Positions 22,349 through 31,688 of a stretch of 64,000 nucleotides of DNA are shown here, piece after piece. The DNA comes from Vulcanimicrobiota bacterium (GTDB taxonomy: Bacteria; Vulcanimicrobiota; Xenobia; Xenobiales; JADMJV01), in the NCBI GenBank assembly GCA_023447635.1, contig JAEXNA010000118.1, forward strand, positions 3,371 to 67,370. Direction: 5' to 3'. The stretch's first letter is position 1, and the number at the start of each line of letters is the position of its first letter. Both the position numbers and the translations under genes were made by a program. The notes beneath the pieces were generated by a model. It searched no databases and was not told the origin of the DNA. It saw nothing but the letters and a program-made list of their open reading frames with translations.

Positions 22349-22658
22349 CGCCTGTGAGCAGCAGGTCCAGCGCAGCTACGATGGCGTCGCGCGAGGCGTT
22401 CAGGTTGGCCACTCGCTGGCCCAGCCACTTCTTTGGCATGCTGGCCATATGTGGCGTGGACAGGACATACGCTCCATCCGGCAGCTGAACTTCGGGCATC
22501 AGGCGGTCGAGCGGTCGGCCTGCCATCCGTTCCTTCGAGCGGAGCGGGATGATCATGCGGGTCTCGAGCGCGTCGAGAAGCTCGGCCTGGACGTCGAGCA
22601 GGTAGGGAAACCGGTCGCTGGTGACCTCGTTGGTGTTCAGGTAGACGTCGAACTGCAT
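22344..22658 (-). CDS. ccdB: CcdB-family gyrase-poison toxin
   Basis: The product has 104 residues. The CcdB fold is recognisable from MQFDVYLNTN, PYLLDVQAELLDALETRMIIPL and the middle strand RPLDRLMPEVQL, ending in the helix RVANLNASRDAIVAALDLLLTG that carries the gyrase-interacting C-terminus in the family. Its ATG overlaps the ccdA stop by one base (TGATG), so translation is coupled. Family members trap DNA gyrase on DNA. Confidence 0.88.
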   Translation of the reverse strand: MQFDVYLNTNEVTSDRFPYLLDVQAELLDALETRMIIPLRSKERMAGRPLDRLMPEVQLPDGAYVLSTPHMASMPKKWLGQRVANLNASRDAIVAALDLLLTGV

Positions 22659-22903
22659 CAAAAGAGTCGGAAGCTGTCGCCGAAGGCTCCGAACGCGTCC
22701 ACGTCGCGGTTGTAGTCCTCGATGGCGTCTTTGTTGTCGCGCCGCCACGCCTCGGCCTTCAACTGCTGCACCTGCTCGGCCAGCGCTTTCTCTAACACCG
22801 CCGATAGGTTCAGCCCCAGAGCTTTGGCCTGGGCCAGGAGATCGCTATTCACGGTCAGGTTGGTTGCCTTTTTCGGAGCGCCGAGGTCATACGCGTGAGC
22901 CAT
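22658..22903 (-). CDS. ccdA: CcdA-like antitoxin
   Basis: The product has 81 residues from the ATG at 22903. The ribbon-helix-helix N-terminus (KKATNLTVNSDLLAQAKALG, LNLSAVLEKALAEQV) and the C-terminal toxin-binding tail (NKDAIEDYNRDVDAFGAFGDSF) are typical. An upstream in-frame TTG falls in the -35 box and is not a likely start. It represses its own operon in characterised relatives. Confidence 0.88.
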   Translation of the reverse strand: MAHAYDLGAPKKATNLTVNSDLLAQAKALGLNLSAVLEKALAEQVQQLKAEAWRRDNKDAIEDYNRDVDAFGAFGDSFRLF

Positions 22904-22909
22904 GCGCAC

Positions 22910-22939
22910 ATGGTATGCGGGTCGCTCGGGATCTGTCAA
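22910..22939 (-). promoter_or_regulatory. Promoter of ccdAB, apparently leaderless
   Basis: On the minus strand TTGACA (22939-22934) and TACCAT (22915-22910) are 18 bp apart. The start codon lies 6 nt after the -10 box, so the transcript should begin at the ATG (22903), as for the HTH-ImmA operon. Confidence 0.65.
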
Positions 22940-22952
22940 TTCGACGTTTTAG

Positions 22953-24209
22953 CTATGGCTGTTCTTCCGCGTTCGGATCTCCGAGAATCTCCAGTGCGCG
23001 CTCCAGCGCGGGGTCTTCTCCCCTCGCTCCTCGGTCTGCCGGTATGACGACCTCGGTCGGGACGTAATCTTCGCGGCAGGTCATGTCCGCTCTGTAGATG
23101 CGGCCGACCCCTAACTCCAACCGGCCTCCGGAGGTCGGCAGCTCGACCTGGGTCACTGCTCCCAGAAGATCCGCCATGGGCGCTCCAACCACCGCCTTCA
23201 CACCCAGGGTGTCGAACCCCACCGCCATGCCTTCGCCCATGCTTCCGGTCCACCGTCCTACCAGCACCACCACGGGGCGGTCGTAGTAAGGCGCGACCGG
23301 CTTGATCTTGTCCAGGACCGGCTCGGTTTTGTAGTAAGGCGTGTCCCCCTCGGGCGTCTGATAGATCTGGTACACCTGCTCGCTGCGAGTGAAGTGGCCG
23401 AGGACGGGGCGTCCCACGGAGGTATTACCGCCGCTGGGGATGTTGCGCAGGTCGATGACCAGGCCGGAGGTGTCGGACAGTTCGTCGAGCGCTTTCTCGA
23501 ACGCCGCTACCGTGTCGTCACGACCGGCAGAGTTTTCCAGCCTTATGTAGCCGACCTTGCCGTGGCGACGCGAGGTGATCGGCGGACCTTCGGCCAGAGC
23601 GTCCGGATGATCGTAAGAGGAGGGGAGGGTGCAGCGCATCTGCTTTCCCTGGTGGGAGAAGATCAGGGTACGCGGCTGGCGCCGGATCCCGGCCAGGCTG
23701 ATGTTGAGGGCGTAGGTCGCCTGATCGGTAGAGAGGCTATCGAAGGGGGTACTCATGACTTTCGCGATAGCGTCGCGTGGGGCCAGGCCGTCGATGGAGA
23801 GCACCTCGAACCCGGGTCGGATGCCCGCTTTGTCGGCGGCGCCGTGGCCTTTGACATCCTCGAGAACGAAGGTGTCGCCGACCTGCACGGCCCACATGTC
23901 CGAGCCGGTGGGAATGATGGCGTAGTCGGTGGGGTCGTACGGTCCTAGGTTCAGATGGGGGTCGTGGAAGCGTCGCACGAACTGCTGGGCGAAGTTCAGG
24001 AAGCTTTCCTTCGTGGTGAACCTGGCGGCGGTCTCGCGTGTGCGGTAGAGCAGCGCCGGGGCGTCGAAGCCTGCGTCGTGCAGGTAGACGTATCGAGTGA
24101 TCAGAGCGTCTTCGAGTTCGGCCCAGGCTTTTTGGGAGTCAAACTCTTCGGCGGTCGCGGACGAGGTTAGGAGCAGCAGGGCGAGGGCCGAGGCGAGCAG
24201 CTTGAGCAT
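22953..24209 (-). CDS. S41-family (tail-specific, Tsp/CtpA-like) peptidase, secreted
   Basis: The product has 418 residues with a signal peptide (MLKLLASALALLLLTSSAT, cleavage near TAE). A short N-terminal helical domain precedes a PDZ-like region (VLEDVKGHGAADKAGIRPGF, VLSIDG). The S41 catalytic domain has GYIRLENSAG, LVIDLRNIPSGG and GRWTGSMGEGMAVGF, in which the Ser of TGSMGE is the nucleophile. S41 enzymes cleave unfolded or tagged periplasmic proteins. Its stop lies close to the ccdAB promoter. Confidence 0.85.
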   Translation of the reverse strand: MLKLLASALALLLLTSSATAEEFDSQKAWAELEDALITRYVYLHDAGFDAPALLYRTRETAARFTTKESFLNFAQQFVRRFHDPHLNLGPYDPTDYAIIPTGSDMWAVQVGDTFVLEDVKGHGAADKAGIRPGFEVLSIDGLAPRDAIAKVMSTPFDSLSTDQATYALNISLAGIRRQPRTLIFSHQGKQMRCTLPSSYDHPDALAEGPPITSRRHGKVGYIRLENSAGRDDTVAAFEKALDELSDTSGLVIDLRNIPSGGNTSVGRPVLGHFTRSEQVYQIYQTPEGDTPYYKTEPVLDKIKPVAPYYDRPVVVLVGRWTGSMGEGMAVGFDTLGVKAVVGAPMADLLGAVTQVELPTSGGRLELGVGRIYRADMTCREDYVPTEVVIPADRGARGEDPALERALEILGDPNAEEQP

Positions 24210-24257
24210 GGCCGGCCCTTCGCGCGGGTTTTGCCGAACTCCCGGTGCTTTTGAAGC

Positions 24258-25472
24258 TTAGAAGGTGCCGGTGCGCATGTACTCTTCAGCCATGCGGAAG
24301 TCCAGCGTGGGCTGGCCCTGGACTTCGTGGGTCAGGCGGTTTCTCATCAGGTTCTGGACGGCGTTGCTGGGGGTTCCGGGGCGGGTTCCGTGCAGCGAGG
24401 CCATCATACCGGCGACGCGGGGGGCGGCGTAGGAGGTGCCGAACTGGGTGGCAACGTTCTGGTTCCGTCCGGTACCGACGCTGCCGCTGGCGTAAATGTC
24501 GACCTGGGGGTCGCGGGTGCTGTATTCGGCGATCCGCTCGCGTCCGTTGCCGTTGAATCGGGTCGAGCCTACGGTGGTGACGTCGGAATTGACCAGAACG
24601 TTATGGGCGGAATCGGCGCGAGCGTTCACTCTGCGTCCACCGGCGTCGCGGGCCAGGTTGTCGAGAATCTCTGCCTGGTTGCCGACGCTGACCACCACGG
24701 AGTTGTTGTTAGCCTCGATGTTGCGCACGGCCTGACCGTAGGCGTTCTGAGCGGTGCGCACTTCCGCCGACTGGCCACCGGCCTGGGCGGCGTTCAGGAG
24801 GGCCTGCTGCAGACGCAGTCTTTCGGGGCCCGAGACGGCGGCGTCGCGGCTGTTGAGCTTGGTTCGGTCGATGCCGTAAGCGTTCGTCACGTTCTGCGCG
24901 AACTGGTACTCGCCACGCATGTGCTCGGTCTGCGCGGCGCCGAATCCGCCAAAGCCTCCGAAGCCTCCCGGAGATGCGGGGGGAGGGGGAGAGGTCGGGG
25001 CGGTCCGCACGCGTCTATAGAGTTCCTCGGCCACCATCTGCGGATGCACGCCGTAGCTGACGTTGACGGCAGAGTCGTGCAAGCCGGTCCGGCGCACTTT
25101 GTTCAGGTCGCCGGTAACGTCGTTCAGAAGCTCTTGCTGGGTTTGGCTGGAATAGTTTGTGATAGCCTGACGGGTGGCGGCGGGGCTGCTCGGGCCCCGG
25201 GAGAGGGTGCCCAGCGTGGCGGCGGCTCTGGAAGGGACCTGGCGGTCGGGCCCGATGTTTTCGGCGTAGACGGGTCCACGGAAGCCGTGCTGCTGGGCGG
25301 CGTGAGCGGCGACGTTGCCGTGGGCGGCTCCCTGGTAGGTGTCCCGGAACTGGTCGATGATGACAAGCGACCCGGCTTGGGGGTTCTGCGGCACCGCCGG
25401 CAGAGGCGTCGAGCGAACGGCGCGATTCGTGGGGGGGGTGAAGCTGGGAAAGCCGGTAAAGTCGAAAGCCAT
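24258..25472 (-). CDS. Subtilisin-like (S8) serine protease without signal peptide
   Basis: The product has 404 residues. The catalytic triad is visible as D in LVIIDQF (about residue 40), H in AAHGNVAAHAA (about 51) and S in FGTSYAAPRVAGMM (about 351), with the oxyanion Asn probably in EANNNSVVVSVGNQ. Asp and His lie unusually close together, and a 120-residue insert with a Gly/Phe-rich patch (GGFGGFGGFG) precedes the second half. No signal peptide or propeptide is seen although subtilases are usually exported, so secretion by another route or cytoplasmic action is possible. AGGAG stands directly before the ATG. Confidence 0.8.
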   Translation of the reverse strand: MAFDFTGFPSFTPPTNRAVRSTPLPAVPQNPQAGSLVIIDQFRDTYQGAAHGNVAAHAAQQHGFRGPVYAENIGPDRQVPSRAAATLGTLSRGPSSPAATRQAITNYSSQTQQELLNDVTGDLNKVRRTGLHDSAVNVSYGVHPQMVAEELYRRVRTAPTSPPPPASPGGFGGFGGFGAAQTEHMRGEYQFAQNVTNAYGIDRTKLNSRDAAVSGPERLRLQQALLNAAQAGGQSAEVRTAQNAYGQAVRNIEANNNSVVVSVGNQAEILDNLARDAGGRRVNARADSAHNVLVNSDVTTVGSTRFNGNGRERIAEYSTRDPQVDIYASGSVGTGRNQNVATQFGTSYAAPRVAGMMASLHGTRPGTPSNAVQNLMRNRLTHEVQGQPTLDFRMAEEYMRTGTF

Positions 25473-25713
25473 ACTCCTAAAGTACCAGCTGTCCTTTGCA
25501 TGGAATTTAGCAAAGTGTTAAAAGCTTGTTCACATTTTTGGGGCTTTTTCAGCTTTTCTCCCACCAGCGCTGCTTGCCTTGCCCTTGAGGATAGGCCAGG
25601 CGACCCGAGCAGCCGCAGGGCCTGTTCTCTCCCTCGGGGCCCCGGACGGGGGAGGAGAGGTAGCGGGCGGACCGCTGTCCCCCTCCACCTGACCTCCCCC
25701 CTCCAACCGGATC

Positions 25714-27582
25714 TTAGATCCGATCCAGCCCCATATTGAAGGCCAGGTTGCTGCGGATATCTTCCGGATTCAGGTCGTCGAGCACTTCGCTGAACGCCAG
25801 GTAGGTCTGACGGGTCGCCTCTTGAGCTGCCTGCAGCGAGGCGGGCAGCGGTTTGCGCACCTCATTGGGCAGAATGTCGCTGTCCCAGCGCTCCAGCAGC
25901 TCCTGGGCCCTGGGATCGTCCGGAAGGTTGAGGGTCTCTGCGGCGCCGCCGGGCGTGGCGTGGTCGTAGAACTCGAGCTCCTGGCCTTCCGACAGCGGCC
26001 GAGTGCTGCGCGGCGCCCAGTAGCGGTAGAAGCCCAGCTTGTGAGCGCCGGTGACCAGACCGGCGATGTGGGTGGGAGAGGCGCTGTAGTTGAGAACCCG
26101 GTTGACGAACTCGTCGCTGGTGTAGACGGCGTAGTCGCGCCCTGCGGCGCTGTTCGATTCGACCACCCCGAGCAGGTCGTGGCGGTTGCCGTACAGTTCG
26201 GCCATCTCTCCCTGCAGCCAGTCGCGGCTGCCGTTGTGCCCGAGGGTGACCAGCATGCGCACGAGGTCGACGCTCGAGGTCAGCTGCTCGCGCTCTAAGG
26301 TGCTGGTGTCGGCGAAGCGGCCGGTGTGGTCGCGCACGACCAGCGGAACGCGCAGCGCTTCTTCGTAGACGGTTCCGACTTTGCCGGCCAGCAGGCCGTG
26401 AGAGCCGCAGTATTCGCCGTGGTCGGAAGAGAAGACGATGACGGTGTTGGCCAGGACTTCGGGCGGGATGGCTTCGAGCACGCGTCCGATCTGCTGGTCG
26501 ACGTTACCCAGCACCTGGGCGTAGGAGTCGGCTCCGCGCTGCCAGTAGCTGTGAGGAGCCACGCCTTTGTAAACCTGGCCCGCAGCCACGGGGGTCTGCT
26601 CGAGGGCGAAGTCGCCGGCTTCAGGGTCGAACGAGGCCGATCCGAACAGGCACTGGTTGACCTGGTTGAACATGGCCTGGGCGCGCGGCTTGTTGGCCTG
26701 GATCTGATCGAAGCTTTCCCAGTTCGAGGGGACGCTGGGGAACCCCTGAGCGGGCGGGTTCGATTCGGATTCGATGCTGGTGTCGTAGCTGACCAGCGGG
26801 GTCTGGCCGCCTTCGGTGAACAGGTCCAGGTAGGTCTGCGGCTCGGTGCCGCCCCAGAAGTACTGATAGTCGTGCGGGTTCACGAAGCTGACGGTGGCGC
26901 AGAACGGGCCGTCCGTAGTCTTGCGGGTCGAGAACCAGGAGACGGCGGCGTCGGCGATCTCTTTGTCTCCCACCAGCTTCCCGTCGCCACTGTTACCCTG
27001 CCCCTGCGAGCCGCCGGGGTCGGGGCAGACGTACTCTTCGAAGCCCCACGGTTCCAGGTAGTTGCCGGTCGAGTCGGTGCAGTCGTCGTTGGTGTACGGG
27101 ATGTCGGCGGCGACGTGGAACTTGCCGAAGTAGGGCGTTTCGTAGCCGACCTGTTTCAGGAGCGAGCCGTAGGTGGGCATGTCCGGAGAAAGCGAGGGCG
27201 GCAGGTCTCCGCCCACGCCAGCTCCGCTGATGGTGGTGAGGACCCAGGTTTGTTGAGTGTAGAGTCCGGTCAGCAGCACACTGCGCGAGGGGGTACAGGC
27301 GCCGGCGGCCACCCGGTAGTTGTTGAACTTGACGCCGTCGCGCCACATGTGACGAAACAGATTCGGCATGAAACGGGCCAGGAATTCGTCGGCGTTGTCG
27401 ACGCCTTCGGGGAAATGCACGGGGTAGCGCATTTCGTCGACCAGCATGAGCAGGATGTTGGGAGAGGCGGTCGGGTCAGAGGTTCCGGTGTGGACGTACT
27501 GCTCTCGGGACCCCGAGCCGCAGCCGGTGATGGCCAGGGCGCCGACGGCAGCCATCGATTTGACGAATTCGCGTCTGTTCAT
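25714..27582 (-). CDS. Sulfatase-family lipoprotein (Tat-type signal)
   Basis: The product has 622 residues. The N-terminus MNRREFVKSMAAVGALAITG-C combines a twin-arginine-like RREF motif with a lipobox Cys at 21. The alkaline-phosphatase-fold core starts NILLMLVDEMRYP, with the formylglycine signature ACTPSRSVLLTG at 95-106 (C96), KFHVAAD as a substrate-side Lys/His and SSDHGEYCGSHG as the second metal and catalytic motif. C96 would require an anaerobic or FGE-type maturase, not present here. Family members hydrolyse sulfate or phosphonate esters; the substrate cannot be told. It shares the post-lipobox CGSG...YVxTG motif with other lipoproteins in the window. Confidence 0.88.
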   Translation of the reverse strand: MNRREFVKSMAAVGALAITGCGSGSREQYVHTGTSDPTASPNILLMLVDEMRYPVHFPEGVDNADEFLARFMPNLFRHMWRDGVKFNNYRVAAGACTPSRSVLLTGLYTQQTWVLTTISGAGVGGDLPPSLSPDMPTYGSLLKQVGYETPYFGKFHVAADIPYTNDDCTDSTGNYLEPWGFEEYVCPDPGGSQGQGNSGDGKLVGDKEIADAAVSWFSTRKTTDGPFCATVSFVNPHDYQYFWGGTEPQTYLDLFTEGGQTPLVSYDTSIESESNPPAQGFPSVPSNWESFDQIQANKPRAQAMFNQVNQCLFGSASFDPEAGDFALEQTPVAAGQVYKGVAPHSYWQRGADSYAQVLGNVDQQIGRVLEAIPPEVLANTVIVFSSDHGEYCGSHGLLAGKVGTVYEEALRVPLVVRDHTGRFADTSTLEREQLTSSVDLVRMLVTLGHNGSRDWLQGEMAELYGNRHDLLGVVESNSAAGRDYAVYTSDEFVNRVLNYSASPTHIAGLVTGAHKLGFYRYWAPRSTRPLSEGQELEFYDHATPGGAAETLNLPDDPRAQELLERWDSDILPNEVRKPLPASLQAAQEATRQTYLAFSEVLDDLNPEDIRSNLAFNMGLDRI

Positions 27583-27686
27583 AGGGATAGGATAGGATGT
27601 GGGATGGGATAATTCCTGGGTAGAGGTGGAGGGATTGGGTCAGCTGACCCTGGCCGGTCGTTTTGGGTGGTGCTTAGACTGGGAGT

Positions 27687-27980
27687 ATGGAAAAGAACTC
27701 TGTACACTGGACGGCGCAGGCTCGGTCGGCGACCAACCAGTATCCGATGGGGAAGGCCGTGGGGGTGGCCGTTCTGATAATGCTCGTGACCGCTCTGCTC
27801 GCGAACTCTTTCCCGACCTACGGGTACGGGCAGACGACCTTCGACCCGGACGGGGTGAGGAATCTGGGCTCGGCTATCAAGACGGTGACGACCTGGCTGG
27901 TAGGAGGCACCCTGGCGCTGCTTTCGCTGGTGGTTGGAGGGGCCGAGAGGATGCGCTGTCGCGGAGCTGGCCAGGCTTAG
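27687..27980 (+). CDS. Small two-span membrane protein
   Basis: The product has 97 residues. Two hydrophobic helices (VGVAVLIMLVTALLANSF and VTTWLVGGTLALLSLVVGG) flank a Gly/Tyr/Asp loop (YGYGQTTFDPDGVRN). GGGAG lies just before the ATG. No family recognised. Confidence 0.5.
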   Translation: MEKNSVHWTAQARSATNQYPMGKAVGVAVLIMLVTALLANSFPTYGYGQTTFDPDGVRNLGSAIKTVTTWLVGGTLALLSLVVGGAERMRCRGAGQA

Positions 27981-27999
27981 AGCTGCTCAGGGGCGGCTT

Positions 28000-28479
28000 C
28001 TAGAGCTGGAGCAGGCTTTCTATCTCGCTTTTCTTGGCCTGCGCTTCGGCTTCGGCGTCGGCGGTCATGTCCATGACTCTGACCGTGGTTCCGTCGGTGC
28101 GGACGAGATCGAGAGCCCAGGCGGGATAGGCGTGTTTATTGCGCGTGACGGTGCCTTCCGTAAGTAGCACTTCTCGAATCTCGGCAAAGGTGCAGACGGG
28201 CGACATCTCGCGTACGTTGCCCAGGAATTTCGAGACAAACAAGAGCTTTTTCTGATCCGCGTCGAGCAAGTGGTATTCGTTGGTCGCTCGACGGCCCAGA
28301 TAGGCGAGGAGGGCGACGGTAAGAAAGACCGGCGTGGCGATCATCGAGAACTTCTTGTCGGTGACGTAGAACTGGAAGGTGATGAGGGCCGCGAAGCCAG
28401 CGAGATAGGCTACGGCCGTGATACAGCCTTCGTGAGCTGTCTGCGTATCGAGCACGATGTTTCGATTGTGAGATGTCAT
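28000..28479 (-). CDS. Two-span membrane protein with PH-like cytoplasmic domain
   Basis: The product has 159 residues starting MTSHNRNIVLDTQTAHEG. Two membrane helices (ITAVAYLAGFAALITFQFY and MIATPVFLTVALLAYLG) are followed by a beta-rich domain (EYHLLDADQKKLLFVSKF, CTFAEIREVLLTEG, LDLVRTDGTTVRVMD). The layout is that of small bacterial PH or YcxB-like proteins, as in the products at 208-762 and 55917-56405. Function unknown. An in-frame GTG at 28494 is an alternative start. Confidence 0.6.
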   Translation of the reverse strand: MTSHNRNIVLDTQTAHEGCITAVAYLAGFAALITFQFYVTDKKFSMIATPVFLTVALLAYLGRRATNEYHLLDADQKKLLFVSKFLGNVREMSPVCTFAEIREVLLTEGTVTRNKHAYPAWALDLVRTDGTTVRVMDMTADAEAEAQAKKSEIESLLQL

Positions 28480-28602
28480 ATAGGAACATTCCACAGACTA
28501 AGCGGATCACCTGGAAGTTAGCGGACAAGCTTGACGGGTTCGGAGCGGGCCAGGGCGCGGGTTGGCCCGACCCGGCGGCTTCGACCGGACGCGCTAAGGG
28601 GG

Positions 28603-31600
28603 CTACTCTTCGAACCAGAGCGGCGCGGTTTCGCGGGCCTCTCTTTCCGCATCGTTGTTTCCGATGCCCAGAGCGATCAGGCCCAGCGTACCGGAGACCA
28701 GCCCTCCCACGATCCAACCGGGCGGTCCGAAGAAGGCCGATCCGATGGCGATGGCGCCGGCCGCCGTGTTCAGGGCGCCGGCGGTCCTTTGCGAGCCGGT
28801 GTCGGTGAACAGGCTGTGCACTCCAAACCCGAAGGTGACCACTCCACCCACCGCTCCCAGCCCTTTCCCCAGCAGCTTGGTGCCAGCCGTAGCCTTGGCC
28901 AGGGCTCCAGCTTTGCCGGAGAGGGCGCCTTCGGGAAGGGCGCCTAGAGCGCTGGCCAGGGCGTTGGTGCCTCCAGCCGTGAATCCCACGCCGGTGAGGG
29001 AACGTTTCCAGTCGCCGGTGACCGCTCCGCTGATGGCCTCTTCGATGCCGTAGGCGAAGCCGAAGATATCGACTCTCGAAGCCAGTTTGCCAAAACTGGT
29101 GCCAGCTCCGCTGAACTTCTTGTTCGTCAGATACTTGGCGACATTGCCGGGCACCCCGGTCGCGCCTTTGCTGACCTTGTAGATCCCCTGCAAAAGCGCC
29201 GCCCCAGAGATGGAGGGGTCCTGCAGGTAGTCTTCAAGGGGAACTCCACCTTCCCCCACCCCTTCAAACTTGCCCGCCGGCTGGCCGTCGATCAGGACTT
29301 CGCCCAGGTTATCGATGTCGATCTTGGATCTCACGACGTCGGACCCGGTCCCGGTGGGGCTGGGCTCGATGGTTTCGACGCGCCCTTTGACCGGGACTTT
29401 CCCGTCCGGGTCGGTGACGATGTCGAGCGTCGAAGAATGTTCCCGACCCTCGGCGTCGTTGGCCGCCTGACGGTATTCGGCGACTTCGTAGCCGTCGGCA
29501 GCCGAGAAGCTGTAAGAGTGGGAAGAGCTGCCTGCTTCGACGGGGACTTCGACGCCGTCGACCTCAGTGGTGACCAGGTTGCCGTCCTCGTCTTCCAGGG
29601 GGGCGGCTGAAGTTCGAGTTTCGTTCAGGTAGTAAGGCTGACCGCCTTTCTGGATCTCTAAGGCCTGCTCGGGTGTCAGACGCCCTTGCTGAACAGCGAG
29701 TCGAATTCCGTCGGGGGTCGCCTCGCGACGGGATGCGCTGCTGTGGTTCAGGACTTCGTCGCCGTTGCGTGTCTCCGAGAGTTCGCTGAACTCGCCGTCG
29801 CCGTAGTCGGTCCGCTCTTCATAGACGCTGAGTTTCGAGCCCTCCCAAACGGTCTGGCGCTTGTAGTCTTTGCCGTTGTTGGAGGCGTCGCTGTAGGTCC
29901 AGCTGCGGCCATCGTCTCCAACGGTCTTGGTAACGGTCTTTCCGTTCCCCAGAGCATCCACACGGCCATAGGTGGCGGACTCGTTGTTCAGGTTGCCCTC
30001 GGCGTCGTACGAGTAAGACTTGGTGTAGTCGATGACCCCGTCATTGAAGATGTCGTCCGAGAGGCCCAGGTAGTCTCTGGCCCTGGTGTCGGCTTTGAAG
30101 TCGTCGGTGTACAGGTCCGAGTATTGAGAGTAGTTGTTGCCGTAGCTGCCTCCCGGCTGGGCGTCGTAGTACGGGTTCAAGGAGATCTCTTCCCCTCCAA
30201 CCTTGACTGGATATTGGTTGTCGAGGGCTTGATCGTTCAGGGCTTCGTCGCCTTGGAAGCCTTTGCTCGCGAAAGAGTGGTCGCTGGCTCCGCTACTGCT
30301 CCAGTTGTCGGTTCGGGTCAGGGAGACGCGGCCGCCGTCGGATTCGCGCGTGGCCTTGATGTTCAGTTCCTGACTGACCCCGGTGGATTCGACCAGGTTT
30401 CCGTCCTCACCGCGGACCTGGACTCGGCTGACCGTGCGGGTGACTCCCGAGCTGTCGTCGTCCTGGAACTTTTCGGCAAACTGGTGCTCGAAATCGATGT
30501 CGGTCGAGGTCTGAGAATAGGTCTCTTCAGCGTACTGCAGGGTGTCGTTACCTTGAGGGTCCGTGGTGAAGACCTCGGTCTCGGTGATGGTCGTATCGCC
30601 GCGTTCGCCTGCGGGGAAGTCGGGAATGGTCGAGACTCGTCCTTCGGGCGGCTGCTTGGGAGTGTCGATCAGGCTTTCCAGATCCTGAGAGGTCGTAGAG
30701 GTGCGTTCTTTGGTGGTTTCAGAGCTTCCGTCGATAGCGGTCTCGGTGGTGCGGGAGATTTTGGTGTCGTCGTGCGAGTAGCTGTAGACCTCGGTGCTGG
30801 TGCCGCCGGTGCGCACGGTTTTGCTGAAGTTGGCGGTGCCTCCGTCGGGGCGGTCGACGGTCTCTTCGATGTTGCGCGTGCCGTCGGGGTTCAAGGTGAC
30901 CTCTCGGGTCTGGTAGCTGTAGTCGCCGTTGTCGTCGACGGTGCCCTCATAGGCTCGCGAGGTCTCGGTGGTCTGCCCTTCGGCGTCGGTGCTGATGCTG
31001 CGCGTGCGGTTGCCGTCCTCGGTGTTTTCGACCATGGAGAATTCGTTGCTGCCGTCGTCATTCGAGGTGTTGCTGTAGCGCACGCCGTCTCGTTCGTAGT
31101 TGGTGACGGTGCCTTCGCCCTTGCGGTTGATGACGGTGTAGGTGACGCCGTCCTGTTCGTAGGTTTTGGCGATGCTACCGTCGGAACGTTTTTCTCGGCT
31201 GGCGGGAGTCTGGTCCTTGAAGTTCGGGAGTTCGGGGACGGGGGCGCCGGGCTGGAACTCTTCCGGTAGCTTCAGGTCCGAGCGTTGCTCGTCTTCCATC
31301 GGATCGTCGACCAGGTGATCTGTTGTGGGGTCCTGGGGCTCGGGTTCGCTGGTCGAGGGTTCTTCCAGGCGCACGGGGCGAGTTTCGTCGAAGGTCGAGG
31401 TGCCGGTCAGGCTGCCCGCCAGGTTGGCCTGCTTGCGGGTCAGATCCCGGGAGGCCGAGGGGTTGGAGGCGGCCGGGCGGTCGCCTTCCAGGACGGCGGG
31501 TTTGGAGGCGCTGATGGTGGAGGTTGAGGGGGCGGGCTCCGGCTTGGGCTCTGGCTTGGGAGTGGGAGCGGCGGGTTTGGGAGTAGGCGTGGTGGTGCGT

Positions 31601-31641
31601 TTGACGCTGCTAGAGCTGCTGGAGCCTTCGACTGGAAGCAT
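28603..31641 (-). CDS. Large Thr/Asp/Glu-rich repeat protein with hydrophobic C-terminus
   Basis: The product has 1012 residues. I start it at ATG 31641 (MLPVEGSSSSSSVKRT) with GGGGG upstream; the frame is open further but reads as Arg/Pro-rich shadow of the preceding gene. A Pro/Lys linker (TPTPKPAAPTPKPEPKPEPA) leads to about 600 residues of imperfect strand-forming repeats with patterns such as YERDGVRYSNTSNDDGSN and TLNPDGTRNIEETVDRPDGG, similar in style to YD/RHS-like or beta-solenoid repeats. The last 150 residues are Gly/Ala-rich and hydrophobic (GPPGWIVGGLVSGTLGLIALG). There is no signal peptide. It may be a secreted effector, adhesin or toxin carrier exported by a dedicated system; the helical gene just upstream could be its chaperone. 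No known family is assigned. Confidence 0.65.
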   Translation of the reverse strand: MLPVEGSSSSSSVKRTTTPTPKPAAPTPKPEPKPEPAPSTSTISASKPAVLEGDRPAASNPSASRDLTRKQANLAGSLTGTSTFDETRPVRLEEPSTSEPEPQDPTTDHLVDDPMEDEQRSDLKLPEEFQPGAPVPELPNFKDQTPASREKRSDGSIAKTYEQDGVTYTVINRKGEGTVTNYERDGVRYSNTSNDDGSNEFSMVENTEDGNRTRSISTDAEGQTTETSRAYEGTVDDNGDYSYQTREVTLNPDGTRNIEETVDRPDGGTANFSKTVRTGGTSTEVYSYSHDDTKISRTTETAIDGSSETTKERTSTTSQDLESLIDTPKQPPEGRVSTIPDFPAGERGDTTITETEVFTTDPQGNDTLQYAEETYSQTSTDIDFEHQFAEKFQDDDSSGVTRTVSRVQVRGEDGNLVESTGVSQELNIKATRESDGGRVSLTRTDNWSSSGASDHSFASKGFQGDEALNDQALDNQYPVKVGGEEISLNPYYDAQPGGSYGNNYSQYSDLYTDDFKADTRARDYLGLSDDIFNDGVIDYTKSYSYDAEGNLNNESATYGRVDALGNGKTVTKTVGDDGRSWTYSDASNNGKDYKRQTVWEGSKLSVYEERTDYGDGEFSELSETRNGDEVLNHSSASRREATPDGIRLAVQQGRLTPEQALEIQKGGQPYYLNETRTSAAPLEDEDGNLVTTEVDGVEVPVEAGSSSHSYSFSAADGYEVAEYRQAANDAEGREHSSTLDIVTDPDGKVPVKGRVETIEPSPTGTGSDVVRSKIDIDNLGEVLIDGQPAGKFEGVGEGGVPLEDYLQDPSISGAALLQGIYKVSKGATGVPGNVAKYLTNKKFSGAGTSFGKLASRVDIFGFAYGIEEAISGAVTGDWKRSLTGVGFTAGGTNALASALGALPEGALSGKAGALAKATAGTKLLGKGLGAVGGVVTFGFGVHSLFTDTGSQRTAGALNTAAGAIAIGSAFFGPPGWIVGGLVSGTLGLIALGIGNNDAEREARETAPLWFEE

Positions 31642-31688
31642 TGGATGAGGTCCCCCTGGTGGATTGGTCTTGGGTCGGAATTGGGTGT

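Noticed and set aside
24327..27612. Long plus-strand frames opposite the subtilase and sulfatase genes
   Set aside because: The minus-strand frames contain complete catalytic motif sets; the plus frames show no domain.
29686..31269. 527-codon plus-strand frame opposite the large repeat protein
   Set aside because: Val/Gly-rich antisense shadow of a repetitive GC-rich gene. The minus-strand frame has better composition, start and neighbours.
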